From positions 1 through 34,016 of the forward strand of contig CACBMY010000007.1 of the NCBI GenBank assembly GCA_902540545.1: a stretch of 34,016 nt of DNA, in the 5' to 3' direction. Source of the DNA: an uncultured Pelagibacteraceae bacterium. GTDB lineage: Bacteria > Pseudomonadota > Alphaproteobacteria > Pelagibacterales > Pelagibacteraceae. The notes below the pieces were generated by a model. That model was given only the letters and a program-made list of their open reading frames with translations, did no database searches and was not told where the DNA came from. Position numbers and translations under genes: made by a program. Below are positions 8,692-18,735 of the stretch, one piece after another; within the stretch, counting starts at the first letter, position 1, and each line of letters starts with the position of its first letter.

Positions 8692-9009
8692 CTATTTTAA
8701 TAAGAAAAATATAATAAACCAATAAGATAATAACCCTGAAATGATAGTTGCAATTACATTTCTTGAATAAAATCCAACTGTCAAAGCAACTATTGCACCA
8801 TAAATTTTTGGATCCGTTAGTTCAACCATATTACCAAAATCATTAAAAAATACTCCAGGAAATATTATTGCAGGAAATACAGCCGCAGGCACATAATTAA
8901 GAACATCTTTGACTTTTGTTCCAAGCATTTCTCTATCAATTAAGGCAATCATCGCCATTCTAGAAAAATAAGTTATTATCCCGGAAGCTATTATTGAAAT
9001 CCAACTCAT
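8692..9009 (-). CDS. azlD: AzlD-family branched-chain amino acid transport subunit
   Basis: 105 aa, hydrophobic; ITYFSRMAMIALIDREMLGTKVKDVLNYVPAAVFPAIIFP; next to an AzlC homolog. Confidence 0.85.
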   Translation of the reverse strand: MSWISIIASGIITYFSRMAMIALIDREMLGTKVKDVLNYVPAAVFPAIIFPGVFFNDFGNMVELTDPKIYGAIVALTVGFYSRNVIATIISGLLSYWFIIFFLLK

Positions 9010-9692
9010 TTTTTGATCTTTATCATTATGAATGCTGCTAGCAAGGCAACAATTGGTGATAATATTATGTAAGATTTAAAAGGTGCATCAAATAAGATTA
9101 ATGATGCAAAACCAGATACTAACATTACGAAAACATGATCCAACTTTCTTATGTCATTAACAACAATTGCCAAGAATGTTAAAGGAATTGCAAATTTTAA
9201 GCCAAGCTCTTCGGGAATAAATGATCCTAATACTATTCCACTTATGGTTGCTAGTTGCCAAAAAAACCACAAAGTAATGCCTGTTCCTAAAATATGGTAA
9301 TGTGAATTAGATTGTGTTTTGTTGTTTTTCAAATATTTATTCGATTCTGCAAATCCCTGATCAACAATAAAATAGGATATTATAAGTTTTTTAATAAAAC
9401 TTAATTTATCCAAGTATTCAGATAATACAGCTCCATATAATAAATGTCTTGAATTAATTACCCCTACCGAAGTAACTGCAACTAATGATGATGCGCCTCC
9501 AGATAAAAGTTGTAAAAAAATAATTTGGGAAGCTCCTCCAAAAATAATAAGAGATGTGGCATAAACTAGAATTGGATCAAAACCTAAGTCTATACCTATA
9601 GCTCCAGTAATAATTCCAAATGGAATTACTGATAACATATGAGGAAGAACATCTATTATACCCTGAAAAAATATTTTTTTTTTTGAATGCAT
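9006..9692 (-). CDS. azlC: AzlC-family branched-chain amino acid exporter subunit
   Basis: 228 aa membrane protein; GIIDVLPHMLSVIPFGIITGAIGIDLGF...IFGGASQIIFLQLLSGGAS...NSRHLLYGAVLSEYL; 4-nt overlap with azlD. Confidence 0.88.
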   Translation of the reverse strand: MHSKKKIFFQGIIDVLPHMLSVIPFGIITGAIGIDLGFDPILVYATSLIIFGGASQIIFLQLLSGGASSLVAVTSVGVINSRHLLYGAVLSEYLDKLSFIKKLIISYFIVDQGFAESNKYLKNNKTQSNSHYHILGTGITLWFFWQLATISGIVLGSFIPEELGLKFAIPLTFLAIVVNDIRKLDHVFVMLVSGFASLILFDAPFKSYIILSPIVALLAAFIMIKIKK

Positions 9693-9695
9693 TAA

Positions 9696-10100
9696 TTAAT
9701 AATTAACTAAAGCCTTCTTAAGATATTTTGAATCTAGTTTACAATCCTTATAACCCTGTTTAATAACATTTAGATACCGTTCAGTTGGATATCTGAAAAT
9801 AGTTTTTTTAGGCATAAAATAAGTCATCACAATTTTATTATAATAGTTAAAGTACATTTTTTTGTACAAAATTGGATAATCTTCATAGATATCTAGTTTT
9901 TTTTCATCACTTCTGGAAATTTCATACAAACCTCCAGGTACAATAGACTTTGGGTTTTTTTCTATATCTGCTGCACGATATTTGCTTCTAAAAGTAAGAC
10001 TATAGCCCTTTAAATTTATTTTTTTTAAATATATAGAATCTTTACATCTTCTCTTCATTTGGAAATGATTCAAATTACTTCCATATGCAAAATAAAGCAT
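9696..10100 (-). CDS. Gamma-glutamylcyclotransferase (GGCT/AIG2-like) family protein
   Basis: 134 aa; MLYFAYGSNLN, GGLYEIS, LDIYEDYP motifs. Confidence 0.82.
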   Translation of the reverse strand: MLYFAYGSNLNHFQMKRRCKDSIYLKKINLKGYSLTFRSKYRAADIEKNPKSIVPGGLYEISRSDEKKLDIYEDYPILYKKMYFNYYNKIVMTYFMPKKTIFRYPTERYLNVIKQGYKDCKLDSKYLKKALVNY

Positions 10101-10102
10101 AA

Positions 10103-10852
10103 TTATCTATCTACTATTTCAATTTGTTTATCTTTCACAAATTGAAGGATTTCAGAATTACATTTGTCAATTTTTGTTTTATCCACTGATCTTAGAACAA
10201 TAGATACTCCTAATTTACCAGCTTTAAAAAATGGATAACTTCCAATTTCAACTTCAGAATTATTATTCTGAACGTCTGTTAAAGATTTAGCTATTTCGCT
10301 TTCAACAGTTCTTAAATTGATTGTTTCACTTAATATTGGTTCTCCGCCGACTAAAAGATTATTTAAACTTCCAAGCATAGCTTTCATTATAGAAGGGACT
10401 CCTGGAAGACAAAATACGTTTTCGACATAAAAACCTGGAGCTCCACTTGATGGATTTAAAATTAAATTTGCACTAATAGGCATTTTTGCCATCTTCTGTC
10501 TACCTTCGTTAAATTCACCAGGCTTATAATAATTCTCTAATATTGAAAAGGCTTCTTGATGAAAGCCATATTCAATATTAAATGCTTTTGAAACAGACTC
10601 AGCAGTAATATCATCATGGGTTGGCCCTATTCCTCCTGTAGTGAATATATATGAATATTTTTTTCTCAGTTCATTAACTGTATTTATAATTATACTTTCA
10701 TCATCAGGAATAACTCTGACTTCTGCAACAGGTATGCCTAATGAATTTAGCCATATGGCTAACGTACTTGTATTAACATCTTGAGTTCTACCAGAAAGAA
10801 CTTCATTACCGATAATTAAAATACCAGCATTTATCTCTTTTTTATTTTGCAT
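10103..10852 (-). CDS. CinA N-terminal/MoaB-Mog-like molybdopterin-binding domain protein
   Basis: 249 aa; AGILIIGNEVLSGRTQDVNT, YIFTTGGIGPTHDDITAESVSKAF, NPSSGAPGFYVENVFCLPGVPSIMKAM; no CinA C-terminal amidase domain. Confidence 0.85.
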   Translation of the reverse strand: MQNKKEINAGILIIGNEVLSGRTQDVNTSTLAIWLNSLGIPVAEVRVIPDDESIIINTVNELRKKYSYIFTTGGIGPTHDDITAESVSKAFNIEYGFHQEAFSILENYYKPGEFNEGRQKMAKMPISANLILNPSSGAPGFYVENVFCLPGVPSIMKAMLGSLNNLLVGGEPILSETINLRTVESEIAKSLTDVQNNNSEVEIGSYPFFKAGKLGVSIVLRSVDKTKIDKCNSEILQFVKDKQIEIVDR

Positions 10853-10874
10853 ATGTAAATATAACTAAATTTAT

Positions 10875-11561
10875 ATGAAATTTACAAATAGCCTTATTAA
10901 AGGAAAATTATTAAAAAGATATAAAAGATTTTTCGCTGATATAAAAGTAAATAACAAGATTATAACGGCACATTGTCCTAACACTGGATCTATGCAAGGA
11001 CTCTTGGATGAGGGCAATGAAGTTCTAGTAACAGCACACAATGATCCGAAAAGAAAACTGAAATTTACATTAGAAATTATTAAAGCAAAAAAAAGATACG
11101 TTGGGGTAAATACTCATAGAGCTAACAAAATTGTTAATCATGGATTAAAAAATAAATTAATAGAAGAATTTAAAAATATAAAAAATATTAAACCAGAATT
11201 TAAATTTAGTGATGATACAAGATTTGATTTTTTATGTGACAGCAATTTAATAGAGGTAAAGAATGTTACTTTAAGTAGAGAAAATGATATTGCAGAATTT
11301 CCTGATGCAGTGACATCAAGAGGAACAAAACATCTAAATATGTTAATAAAATCAATTAATAAAGGATATAAGCCACATGTCTTATTTTTAACGCAAATTC
11401 AAAATATAAATAATTTTAGAATTGCAAAAGATATTGACCATATTTATTTTGAAAATTACAAAAAAGCAAAAAAAGCAGGAGTGAAATTTCTCGCTTATAG
11501 ATGTAAACTTAGCTCTAAAGAGATTAAGATAGAAAAAAAAATTAATATTTTAGATGATTGA
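10875..11561 (+). CDS. sfsA: Sugar fermentation stimulation protein homolog SfsA
   Basis: 228 aa; LLKRYKRFFADI, AHCPNTGSMQGLL, LIEVKNVTL, FPDAVTSRGTKHL. Confidence 0.94.
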   Translation: MKFTNSLIKGKLLKRYKRFFADIKVNNKIITAHCPNTGSMQGLLDEGNEVLVTAHNDPKRKLKFTLEIIKAKKRYVGVNTHRANKIVNHGLKNKLIEEFKNIKNIKPEFKFSDDTRFDFLCDSNLIEVKNVTLSRENDIAEFPDAVTSRGTKHLNMLIKSINKGYKPHVLFLTQIQNINNFRIAKDIDHIYFENYKKAKKAGVKFLAYRCKLSSKEIKIEKKINILDD

Positions 11562-12324
11562 TTATCAAGAAAAATTTGAAAAGATGAGAATTGCTGGAAA
11601 GCTTGCATCCAAAACTTTAGACATGCTTACAAATTATATTAAACCAGGAGTATCAACAGATAAGATTGATAAATTAGGTTATGAATTTATAAAAGATAAT
11701 GGAGGCTATTCAGCTCCTTTATTTTACAGAGGTTTTGAAAAATCACTCTGTACATCATTAAATCATGTAGTTTGTCATGGAATACCTTCTGAGAGAATTT
11801 TAGAAGATGGTGATGTGGTAAATGTTGATGTGACAGCAGTTGTTGACAATTACTATGGAGATACAAGCCGAATGTATGAAATTGGAAATGTACCAGTTAA
11901 GGCAAAAAATTTAATTGAAGCAACATATAATTCATTAATGAAAGCAATATCAATTTTAAAACCAGGTAAAAAACTTGGTGATATAGGATTTGAAATTCAA
12001 TCTTATGTTGAAAGCAAAGGTTATTCAGTTGTAAGAGATTTTTGTGGTCACGGAATAAGTAATGTTTTTCATGAACCTCCCAATATTCTTCATTATGGAT
12101 CTAAAAATACCGGCAAAGAACTATTACCTGGTATGACGTTTACTATTGAACCAATGATAAACTATGGAAAATATGACACAAAAGTTTTAAATGATGGATG
12201 GACTGCAGTAACTAAAGATAAATCATTATCAGCACAATTTGAGCATACTGTTGGTATCACAGAAGATTCATATGAAATTTTCACAGAATCTGTTAAAGGT
12301 TATACGAGGCCCCCATATAATTAA
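11554..12324 (+). CDS. map: Type I methionine aminopeptidase
   Basis: 256 aa; SLNHVVCHGIPSERILEDGDVVNVDVTAVVDNYYGDTSRMY, GHGISNVFHEPPNI, GMTFTIEPMIN. Confidence 0.97.
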   Translation: MIDYQEKFEKMRIAGKLASKTLDMLTNYIKPGVSTDKIDKLGYEFIKDNGGYSAPLFYRGFEKSLCTSLNHVVCHGIPSERILEDGDVVNVDVTAVVDNYYGDTSRMYEIGNVPVKAKNLIEATYNSLMKAISILKPGKKLGDIGFEIQSYVESKGYSVVRDFCGHGISNVFHEPPNILHYGSKNTGKELLPGMTFTIEPMINYGKYDTKVLNDGWTAVTKDKSLSAQFEHTVGITEDSYEIFTESVKGYTRPPYN

Positions 12325-13616
12325 TGATATCAAGATATTCTAGAAAAGAACTTGTCAGTATTTGGTCTGAAGAAAACAAATATAAAATTTGGCTTGATGT
12401 AGAAATTGCTGCAGCTGAGGCAATGGAAAAATATAAAATTATTCCTAAAGGAGTTGCATCATTAGTTAAAAAAAAAGGTAAAATCAAAGTTAAAAGAATT
12501 CATGATATAGAAGCAAAAGTTAAACATGATGTAATTGCTTTTTTGACATCAATTACAGAACAAGCAGGTCTTAAAGCAAGATACCTACACCAAGGCATGA
12601 CTTCATCTGATGTTTTGGATACAACTTTAAATATTCAATTGGTCCAATCAGGAAACATCTTATTAAAAAATATTGATAAAATTTTATCTGTTCTAAAAAA
12701 GCAAGCAAAAAAATATAAATTAACTCCATGTATTGGAAGAAGTCATGGAATTCATGCGGAACCAATTACATTTGGTCTAAAATTAGCATCATTTTATGAA
12801 GAATTTAAAAGAAATAAATTAAGATTAAAAGATGCAATAGAAAATGTATCAACATGTGCAATTTCAGGAGCTGTAGGAACTTTTGCAAATATAAATCCTA
12901 AAGTCGAAACTTATGTTGCAAAAAAATTAAAATTGAAAGCTGAGCCAATTTCAACTCAAATTATTCCAAGAGATAGACATGCGCATTATTTTTCCGTGCT
13001 CGGGATTATTGCTGGATCTGTTGAAAGAGTTGCAACAGAAATAAGGCATTTACAAAGATCAGAAGTTTATGAATTACAAGAATACTTTTCAAAAGATCAA
13101 AAAGGCTCATCTGCTATGCCTCATAAAAAAAATCCAATATTAAGTGAAAATCTTACAGGACTTGCAAGAATGGTGAGAAGCTATGTAATTCCAGCTTTAG
13201 AAAATATTTCTTTATGGCATGAAAGAGACATTTCTCATTCTAGTGTTGAAAGAAATATTGGTCCAGATGCAAATATAACTTTAGATTTTGCTTTAGTAAG
13301 ATTGTCAGGAATTTTAGAAAAAATGATTGTTTATCCAAAAACAATGATAAAAAATTTAAATTTAACAAGAGGTCTTGTTTTTTCTCAAGAGGTAATGTTA
13401 GAGCTTACTAAATCAGGCTTTAGTAGAGAGAGAGCATATAGGCTGGTTCAGTCTCATGCAAAAGCTAGTTTTGCAAAGAATACAAACCTGTTAACACTTT
13501 TAAAAAGTGATAAATCAATCACTGGCAAAATAAGTGAAAAAAGATTAGATAAAATCTTTACTTATGACAAACACTTAAAAAATGTAAATTATATATTTAA
13601 AAGAGTATTCAATTAA
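12324..13616 (+). CDS. purB: Adenylosuccinate lyase
   Basis: 430 aa; HQGMTSSDVLDT, GRSHGIHAEPITFG, GSSAMPHKKNPILSENLTGLAR. Confidence 0.97.
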   Translation: MISRYSRKELVSIWSEENKYKIWLDVEIAAAEAMEKYKIIPKGVASLVKKKGKIKVKRIHDIEAKVKHDVIAFLTSITEQAGLKARYLHQGMTSSDVLDTTLNIQLVQSGNILLKNIDKILSVLKKQAKKYKLTPCIGRSHGIHAEPITFGLKLASFYEEFKRNKLRLKDAIENVSTCAISGAVGTFANINPKVETYVAKKLKLKAEPISTQIIPRDRHAHYFSVLGIIAGSVERVATEIRHLQRSEVYELQEYFSKDQKGSSAMPHKKNPILSENLTGLARMVRSYVIPALENISLWHERDISHSSVERNIGPDANITLDFALVRLSGILEKMIVYPKTMIKNLNLTRGLVFSQEVMLELTKSGFSRERAYRLVQSHAKASFAKNTNLLTLLKSDKSITGKISEKRLDKIFTYDKHLKNVNYIFKRVFN

Positions 13617-14401
13617 TGAAAAAAGGAAAAAAATTATACGAGGGTAAAGCAAAAATAATTTTTGCAAGTAACGATAAAAAATATGTTATCCAACATTTTA
13701 AAGATGATGCAACCGCATTTAATAATCAAAAAAAAGCAGTGATGGATGGTAAAGGAATTTTAAACAATAGAATTTCTGAACATATATTAACTCAATTAAA
13801 TAATGTAGGTATCAAAAATCATTTAGTAAAACGTTTAAATATGAGAGAACAACTAGTTCAGCATGTTGAAATTATACCTATTGAATTTATTGTAAGAAAT
13901 ATTGCAACTGGATCATTAACTAAAAGATTGGGTATTGAAGATGGGACAGTCTTAGATAATCCATTAATAGAGTATTGCTTAAAAGATGATGCTTTAGGAG
14001 ATCCCTTAGTAAGTACTGAACATATCTTAGCTTTTAAATGGATGGAAATATATGAATTAAACTTAATAAATAAAGAATTAAATAGAATTAATGACTTTCT
14101 ACAAGGTATGTTTAGAGGTGTTGGAATTAAACTTGTAGATTTTAAAGTAGAATTTGGAAGATATGAAAAAAATGGAAAAAAAGAAATCATGCTAGCAGAT
14201 GAAATAAGTCCAGATACCTGCAGACTATGGGATGTAAATAGTGATAAAAAATTAGATAAAGATAGATTTAGAAAAGGCCTTGGTAATCTTATTGAGGCTT
14301 ATCAAGAAGTTGCCAGAAGACTAGATATACTTCATGAACAATCAAATATAAGACCATTAAATTATACCAAACCACAAGCAGTAAAGATTAAAAAAAAATA
14401 A
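13616..14401 (+). CDS. purC: Phosphoribosylaminoimidazole-succinocarboxamide synthase
   Basis: 261 aa; KKLYEGKAKIIF, FKDDATAFNNQKKAVMDGKGILNN, EIIPIEFIVRNIATGS, LADEISPDTCRLWD. Confidence 0.97.
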   Translation: MKKGKKLYEGKAKIIFASNDKKYVIQHFKDDATAFNNQKKAVMDGKGILNNRISEHILTQLNNVGIKNHLVKRLNMREQLVQHVEIIPIEFIVRNIATGSLTKRLGIEDGTVLDNPLIEYCLKDDALGDPLVSTEHILAFKWMEIYELNLINKELNRINDFLQGMFRGVGIKLVDFKVEFGRYEKNGKKEIMLADEISPDTCRLWDVNSDKKLDKDRFRKGLGNLIEAYQEVARRLDILHEQSNIRPLNYTKPQAVKIKKK

Positions 14402-14634
14402 TGAAAATTAAAGTAATTGTAACTCTTAAAAATGGAGTTTTAGATCCTCAAGGAAAGGCAATTCAACAAACGCTTAATGGTATGAACTTTGGAAATGTAG
14501 AAGATGTAAGACAAGGTAAATATTTTGAAATTGAAGTTAAAGAGAAAGATGAAAAAAAAGCAAAGTCTTTAGTCGATGATATGTGTAAAAAGCTATTGGC
14601 CAATCTTGTTATTGAGGATTACAAAATAGTTTAA
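14401..14634 (+). CDS. purS: Phosphoribosylformylglycinamidine synthase subunit PurS
   Basis: 77 aa; VTLKNGVLDPQGKAIQQTLNGMNFGNVEDVRQGKYFEIEV. Confidence 0.95.
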   Translation: MKIKVIVTLKNGVLDPQGKAIQQTLNGMNFGNVEDVRQGKYFEIEVKEKDEKKAKSLVDDMCKKLLANLVIEDYKIV

Positions 14635-14637
14635 TAA

Positions 14638-15321
14638 ATGAGATCATCAGTCATTATTTTTCCCGGATCAAATTGTGATAGAGACATGGATGTAGCTCTA
14701 AAAAAATTTGGTTTTAAAAATCAAATGGTTTGGCACAATGATCAATCTATTCCAAAATCAGATTTGATAGTATTGCCTGGTGGCTTTTCTTACGGTGATT
14801 ACTTAAGGTGTGGAAGCATTGCTTCTAAATCAAAAATTATAAAATCAGTAATTGATTTTGCTAACTCTGGAGGTCTAGTATTAGGTATTTGTAATGGATT
14901 TCAAATCTTAACTGAAACTGGCCTTCTAACTGGAATTTTACAACAAAATAAGTTTCTTAATTTTATATGCAGTAATGTTTATGTAAAAGTTAAAGATAAA
15001 CAAAATAAATATTTTAAAGATTTAAAAAAGGATGTTTTAGAACTTCATATTGCTCACAATGAAGGAAATTACTTTTGTAATGATGACGAATTAAAATCAT
15101 TGGAAGATAATAATCAAATAGCTGTAACTTATTGTGGAGAAGATGGTACAGAAAATGAAACAACTAATCCAAATGGAGCTATTAAAAATATAGCGGGAAT
15201 TTTGAATAAAAATAAAAATGTTTTGGGAATGATGCCACATCCTGAGAGAATGATTGATAAATATTTATCAGGTGAAGATGGTTCATTATTTTTCAAAAAC
15301 ATCTTAGATAATTTTAAATAA
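14638..15321 (+). CDS. purQ: Phosphoribosylformylglycinamidine synthase subunit PurQ
   Basis: 227 aa; [55 protein letters not shown]. Confidence 0.97.
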   Translation: MRSSVIIFPGSNCDRDMDVALKKFGFKNQMVWHNDQSIPKSDLIVLPGGFSYGDYLRCGSIASKSKIIKSVIDFANSGGLVLGICNGFQILTETGLLTGILQQNKFLNFICSNVYVKVKDKQNKYFKDLKKDVLELHIAHNEGNYFCNDDELKSLEDNNQIAVTYCGEDGTENETTNPNGAIKNIAGILNKNKNVLGMMPHPERMIDKYLSGEDGSLFFKNILDNFK

Positions 15322-17513
15322 TGGAAGTCACAGAAGCAGTTGCGGTAGATCACGGGTTAAAAAAAGAAGAGTTTTCAAAAATATGCGAACTTCTTAAGAG
15401 AACACCTAATTTAACTGAGCTTGCAATATTTTCCGCAATGTGGAACGAACATTGCTCTTATAAATCCTCTAAAAAACATTTAAAAAAAATGCACACTAAA
15501 GGAAAACAGGTCATTCAAGGACCTGGGGAAAATGCGGGTGTCATTGATATTGGAGATGACGATGCAATTGTATTTAAAATTGAAAGCCACAATCACCCTT
15601 CGTTTATTGAACCTTATCAAGGAGCAGCAACTGGAGTTGGTGGAATTATGCGAGATGTATTTACAATGGGAGCAAGACCAATAGCAAATTTAAATTCAAT
15701 TCATTTCGGTTCACCTCAACATAAAAAGACAAGAAACTTATTAAGAGGAGTTGTTAAGGGCATAGGTGGATATGGAAATTGTATTGGAGTTCCAACGATT
15801 GCTGGCCAAACAACTTTTGATGAGTCGTATAATGGCAATATTTTAGTAAATGCCATGACTCTTGGTTTAGTAAATAAAAATAAGATTTTTTACTCAAAAG
15901 CAGCTGGTTTAGATAAACCAGTAATATACGTAGGTTCAAAAACTGGAAGAGATGGAATTCATGGTGCCAGTATGGCTTCCGCAACTTTTGATGACAAAAT
16001 TGAAGAAAAAAAACCTACAGTTCAAGTTGGAGACCCATTTACTGAAAAACTATTACTTGAAGCATGCCTAGAGTTAATGGCTGATAATTCAATTATTGCA
16101 ATTCAAGATATGGGTGCAGCAGGATTAACATCTTCGAGTGTGGAAATGGCATCGAAAGGAAATCTTGGAATTGAATTAAATCTTAGCGAGGTCCCTTGTA
16201 GGGAAGAAAAAATGACACCATATGAAATTATGTTGTCTGAGAGTCAAGAGAGAATGCTTATTGTTCTTGAAAAAGGAAAAGAAGAACATGCGAAGAAAAT
16301 ATTTGATAAATGGAACCTAGATTTTGCAGTTATAGGTAAAACAACTAATTCAAAAAAAATAGAATTAATATTTGATAATAAAAAAGTTGCCGAAATACCA
16401 ATTGATCTTCTTGCTGAAAATGCTCCAATTTATGATCGTCCTTGGAAAAAAACTAAATTACCTCAAAAATTAAAATTTGATAAAGATGAATTTAAATCTC
16501 TAAAACTATCAGATTGTCTAAAGAAGATTTTAAGTAATTCAAATATTTCAGATAAAAAGTGGATATGGGATCAATACGATCATACAGTAATGGGTGATAC
16601 AATTCAAAAACCTGGAGGTGATGCTGGTGTTGTTAGAGTTCACGGGACCAATAAAGCGGTAGCAGCATCTGTAGATTCTTCTGCATTATATTGTTTCTCA
16701 CATCCATTAACTGGAGGAAAACAAATAGTTTGTGAGAGCTATAGAAATCTTATTTCGGTGGGAGCCAAACCTATTGCTATTACGAATTGTTTAAACTTCG
16801 GAAACCCAGAAAAGGAAAAAAATATGGGTGAATTTGTAGAATGTGTTGAAGGAATTACAGAAGCAAGTAAGTATCTAGATTTTCCAGTCGTATCTGGAAA
16901 TGTTTCATTTTATAACGAAACAAAAGATAAAGGGATAAAGCCTACGCCAACAATTGGAGGTGTTGGGCTAATCTCTGACTATCAACAGATGCTTACTATG
17001 GATTTTAAAACTGAAGGAAACTTAGTTTATGTAATTGGTAAAACCGATGGGTATTTAGATCAAAGTATTTTTGCAAGAGAGCTTTTAAATGAAAAAAAAG
17101 GTCCTCCACCAACAGTTAATTTATTTAACGAAAAAAACATTGGTGAGACTGTATTAGATTTAGCTAGAAAAAATCTTATTGTGAGCTGCCACGATGTATC
17201 ATTAGGTGGAATTTTAATCGCAGTATCAAAAATGTGTATTAAAGGAAAAAAGGGAATAAAAATTAATACACTTAAGGGTTTAACAAATAAATATGAATAT
17301 TTTTTTGGTGAGGATCAGGCTCGATATATTGTTGAAATACCTAAAGCTAGTTTGAAGAAAGTAAATGATATTTTAAACAAATATTCTGTACATTTCGATG
17401 AATTGGGGACAGTTAATGGACAATCAATCGAATATAAAGATGATATCAATTTGCCTATTGAAGAATTAGCAGATGCACATAAATATTGGTTAAAGAAGTA
17501 TATGGATAGCTAA
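15321..17513 (+). CDS. purL: Phosphoribosylformylglycinamidine synthase subunit PurL
   Basis: 730 aa; [52 protein letters not shown]. Confidence 0.98.
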   Translation: MEVTEAVAVDHGLKKEEFSKICELLKRTPNLTELAIFSAMWNEHCSYKSSKKHLKKMHTKGKQVIQGPGENAGVIDIGDDDAIVFKIESHNHPSFIEPYQGAATGVGGIMRDVFTMGARPIANLNSIHFGSPQHKKTRNLLRGVVKGIGGYGNCIGVPTIAGQTTFDESYNGNILVNAMTLGLVNKNKIFYSKAAGLDKPVIYVGSKTGRDGIHGASMASATFDDKIEEKKPTVQVGDPFTEKLLLEACLELMADNSIIAIQDMGAAGLTSSSVEMASKGNLGIELNLSEVPCREEKMTPYEIMLSESQERMLIVLEKGKEEHAKKIFDKWNLDFAVIGKTTNSKKIELIFDNKKVAEIPIDLLAENAPIYDRPWKKTKLPQKLKFDKDEFKSLKLSDCLKKILSNSNISDKKWIWDQYDHTVMGDTIQKPGGDAGVVRVHGTNKAVAASVDSSALYCFSHPLTGGKQIVCESYRNLISVGAKPIAITNCLNFGNPEKEKNMGEFVECVEGITEASKYLDFPVVSGNVSFYNETKDKGIKPTPTIGGVGLISDYQQMLTMDFKTEGNLVYVIGKTDGYLDQSIFARELLNEKKGPPPTVNLFNEKNIGETVLDLARKNLIVSCHDVSLGGILIAVSKMCIKGKKGIKINTLKGLTNKYEYFFGEDQARYIVEIPKASLKKVNDILNKYSVHFDELGTVNGQSIEYKDDINLPIEELADAHKYWLKKYMDS

Positions 17514-17743
17514 TGGCAATGGATTTAAAAGAAATTGAGAGTTTAATTAAGGAAGGATTACCTGACGCAAAAGTTGAAATTCAAGATTTAGCGGGTGATG
17601 GAAATCACTATTCTGCTACAGTGACATCATCTGAATTTTCAGGTAAAAGTAAAATAGAACAACATAAAATGGTGTATAATTCTTTAAAAGGTAAAATGGG
17701 AAATGAGCTTCACGCTTTAGCAATTAAAACAAAGGAAATTTAA
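17513..17743 (+). CDS. BolA/IbaG family iron-sulfur metabolism protein
   Basis: 76 aa; LAGDGNHYSATVTSSEFSGKSKIEQHKMVYNSLKGKMGNELHALAIKT. Confidence 0.9.
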   Translation: MAMDLKEIESLIKEGLPDAKVEIQDLAGDGNHYSATVTSSEFSGKSKIEQHKMVYNSLKGKMGNELHALAIKTKEI

Positions 17744-18082
17744 ATGGAACAAGAAACAAATGATTTAATTAAAAGTGAAATTGAAAATAACGATGTATGT
17801 CTATTTATGAAAGGTACACCTGATGCACCTCAGTGTGGATTTTCAATGGCAACTTCAAATATTTTAAAAGTTCTTGAAGTAAATTTTAAAGGTGTAAATG
17901 TTTTAGCAGATCAAAAGTTAAGAGAAGGTATAAAAGTATTTAGTGATTGGCCAACCATTCCTCAATTATATGTTAAAAACGAGTTTATTGGTGGATGTGA
18001 TATCGTAAAAGAAATGTACGAGAGTGGAGAACTCGCTAAACTTTTTGAGTCTAAAGGAATAAATTTTAAAGCTAAGAATTAA
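17744..18082 (+). CDS. grxD: Monothiol glutaredoxin (Grx4/GrxD family)
   Basis: 112 aa; VCLFMKGTPDAPQCGFSM, WPTIPQLYVKNEFIGGCDIVKEM; active-site CGFS. Confidence 0.95.
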   Translation: MEQETNDLIKSEIENNDVCLFMKGTPDAPQCGFSMATSNILKVLEVNFKGVNVLADQKLREGIKVFSDWPTIPQLYVKNEFIGGCDIVKEMYESGELAKLFESKGINFKAKN

Positions 18083-18700
18083 TTATCTAGAGTAATATTC
18101 AATTACTAAGTTTGGCTCCATCACAACTGGGTATGGAACTTCTTCGAAAGATGGAACTCTTACAAATTTAACTTTTTTATTCTTTTCATCTAATTGTAGA
18201 TATTCTGGAACTTCTCTCTCTTTGTTAGCAAGAGCAATATCAATTAAAGCAAGTTGTTTAGATTTATCTCTAATTTCAATCGTATCTTCTTCTTTGACCT
18301 GATAACTCGCAATATTTACTTTTTTTCCATTAACTTTAACATGACCATGATTAATAAGCTGTCTTGATGAGAATATGGTGTTTGATAACTTTGATCTATA
18401 AATTACAGCATCCAATCTTCTCTCTAATAATCCAATTAAATTTTCAGCTGTATCGCCTTTTTTCATGATTGCTTTTTTGTAAACATTTCTAAACTGTCTC
18501 TCATTCATGTTTCCATAATAAGACTTCAATTTCTGTTTTGCTTGAAGTTGAATTCCGTAGTCTGAAGGTTTGCCAGCTTTTGTTTGTCCATGCTGTCCTG
18601 GAGGATAGGCTCTTGTATTAAAAGGACTTTTGGGCCTCCCCCATAAATTTACTTTTAATCTTCTATCTACTTTATGTTTAGAGTTTAATCTTTTTGTCAT
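18083..18700 (-). CDS. rpsD: 30S ribosomal protein S4
   Basis: 205 aa; [56 protein letters not shown]. Confidence 0.98.
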   Translation of the reverse strand: MTKRLNSKHKVDRRLKVNLWGRPKSPFNTRAYPPGQHGQTKAGKPSDYGIQLQAKQKLKSYYGNMNERQFRNVYKKAIMKKGDTAENLIGLLERRLDAVIYRSKLSNTIFSSRQLINHGHVKVNGKKVNIASYQVKEEDTIEIRDKSKQLALIDIALANKEREVPEYLQLDEKNKKVKFVRVPSFEEVPYPVVMEPNLVIEYYSR

Positions 18701-18735
18701 TAGTATGAGGTCTTATAAGCCTAAGTTATGTTTTG

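Noticed and set aside
15754-15984. Minus-strand ORF of 76 aa inside purL
   Set aside because: Shadow ORF with no recognisable domain or plausible start region; same judgement for the other short antisense ORFs (e.g. 12571-12765, 13858-14190, 27398-27631, 27869-28138, 30900-31136).
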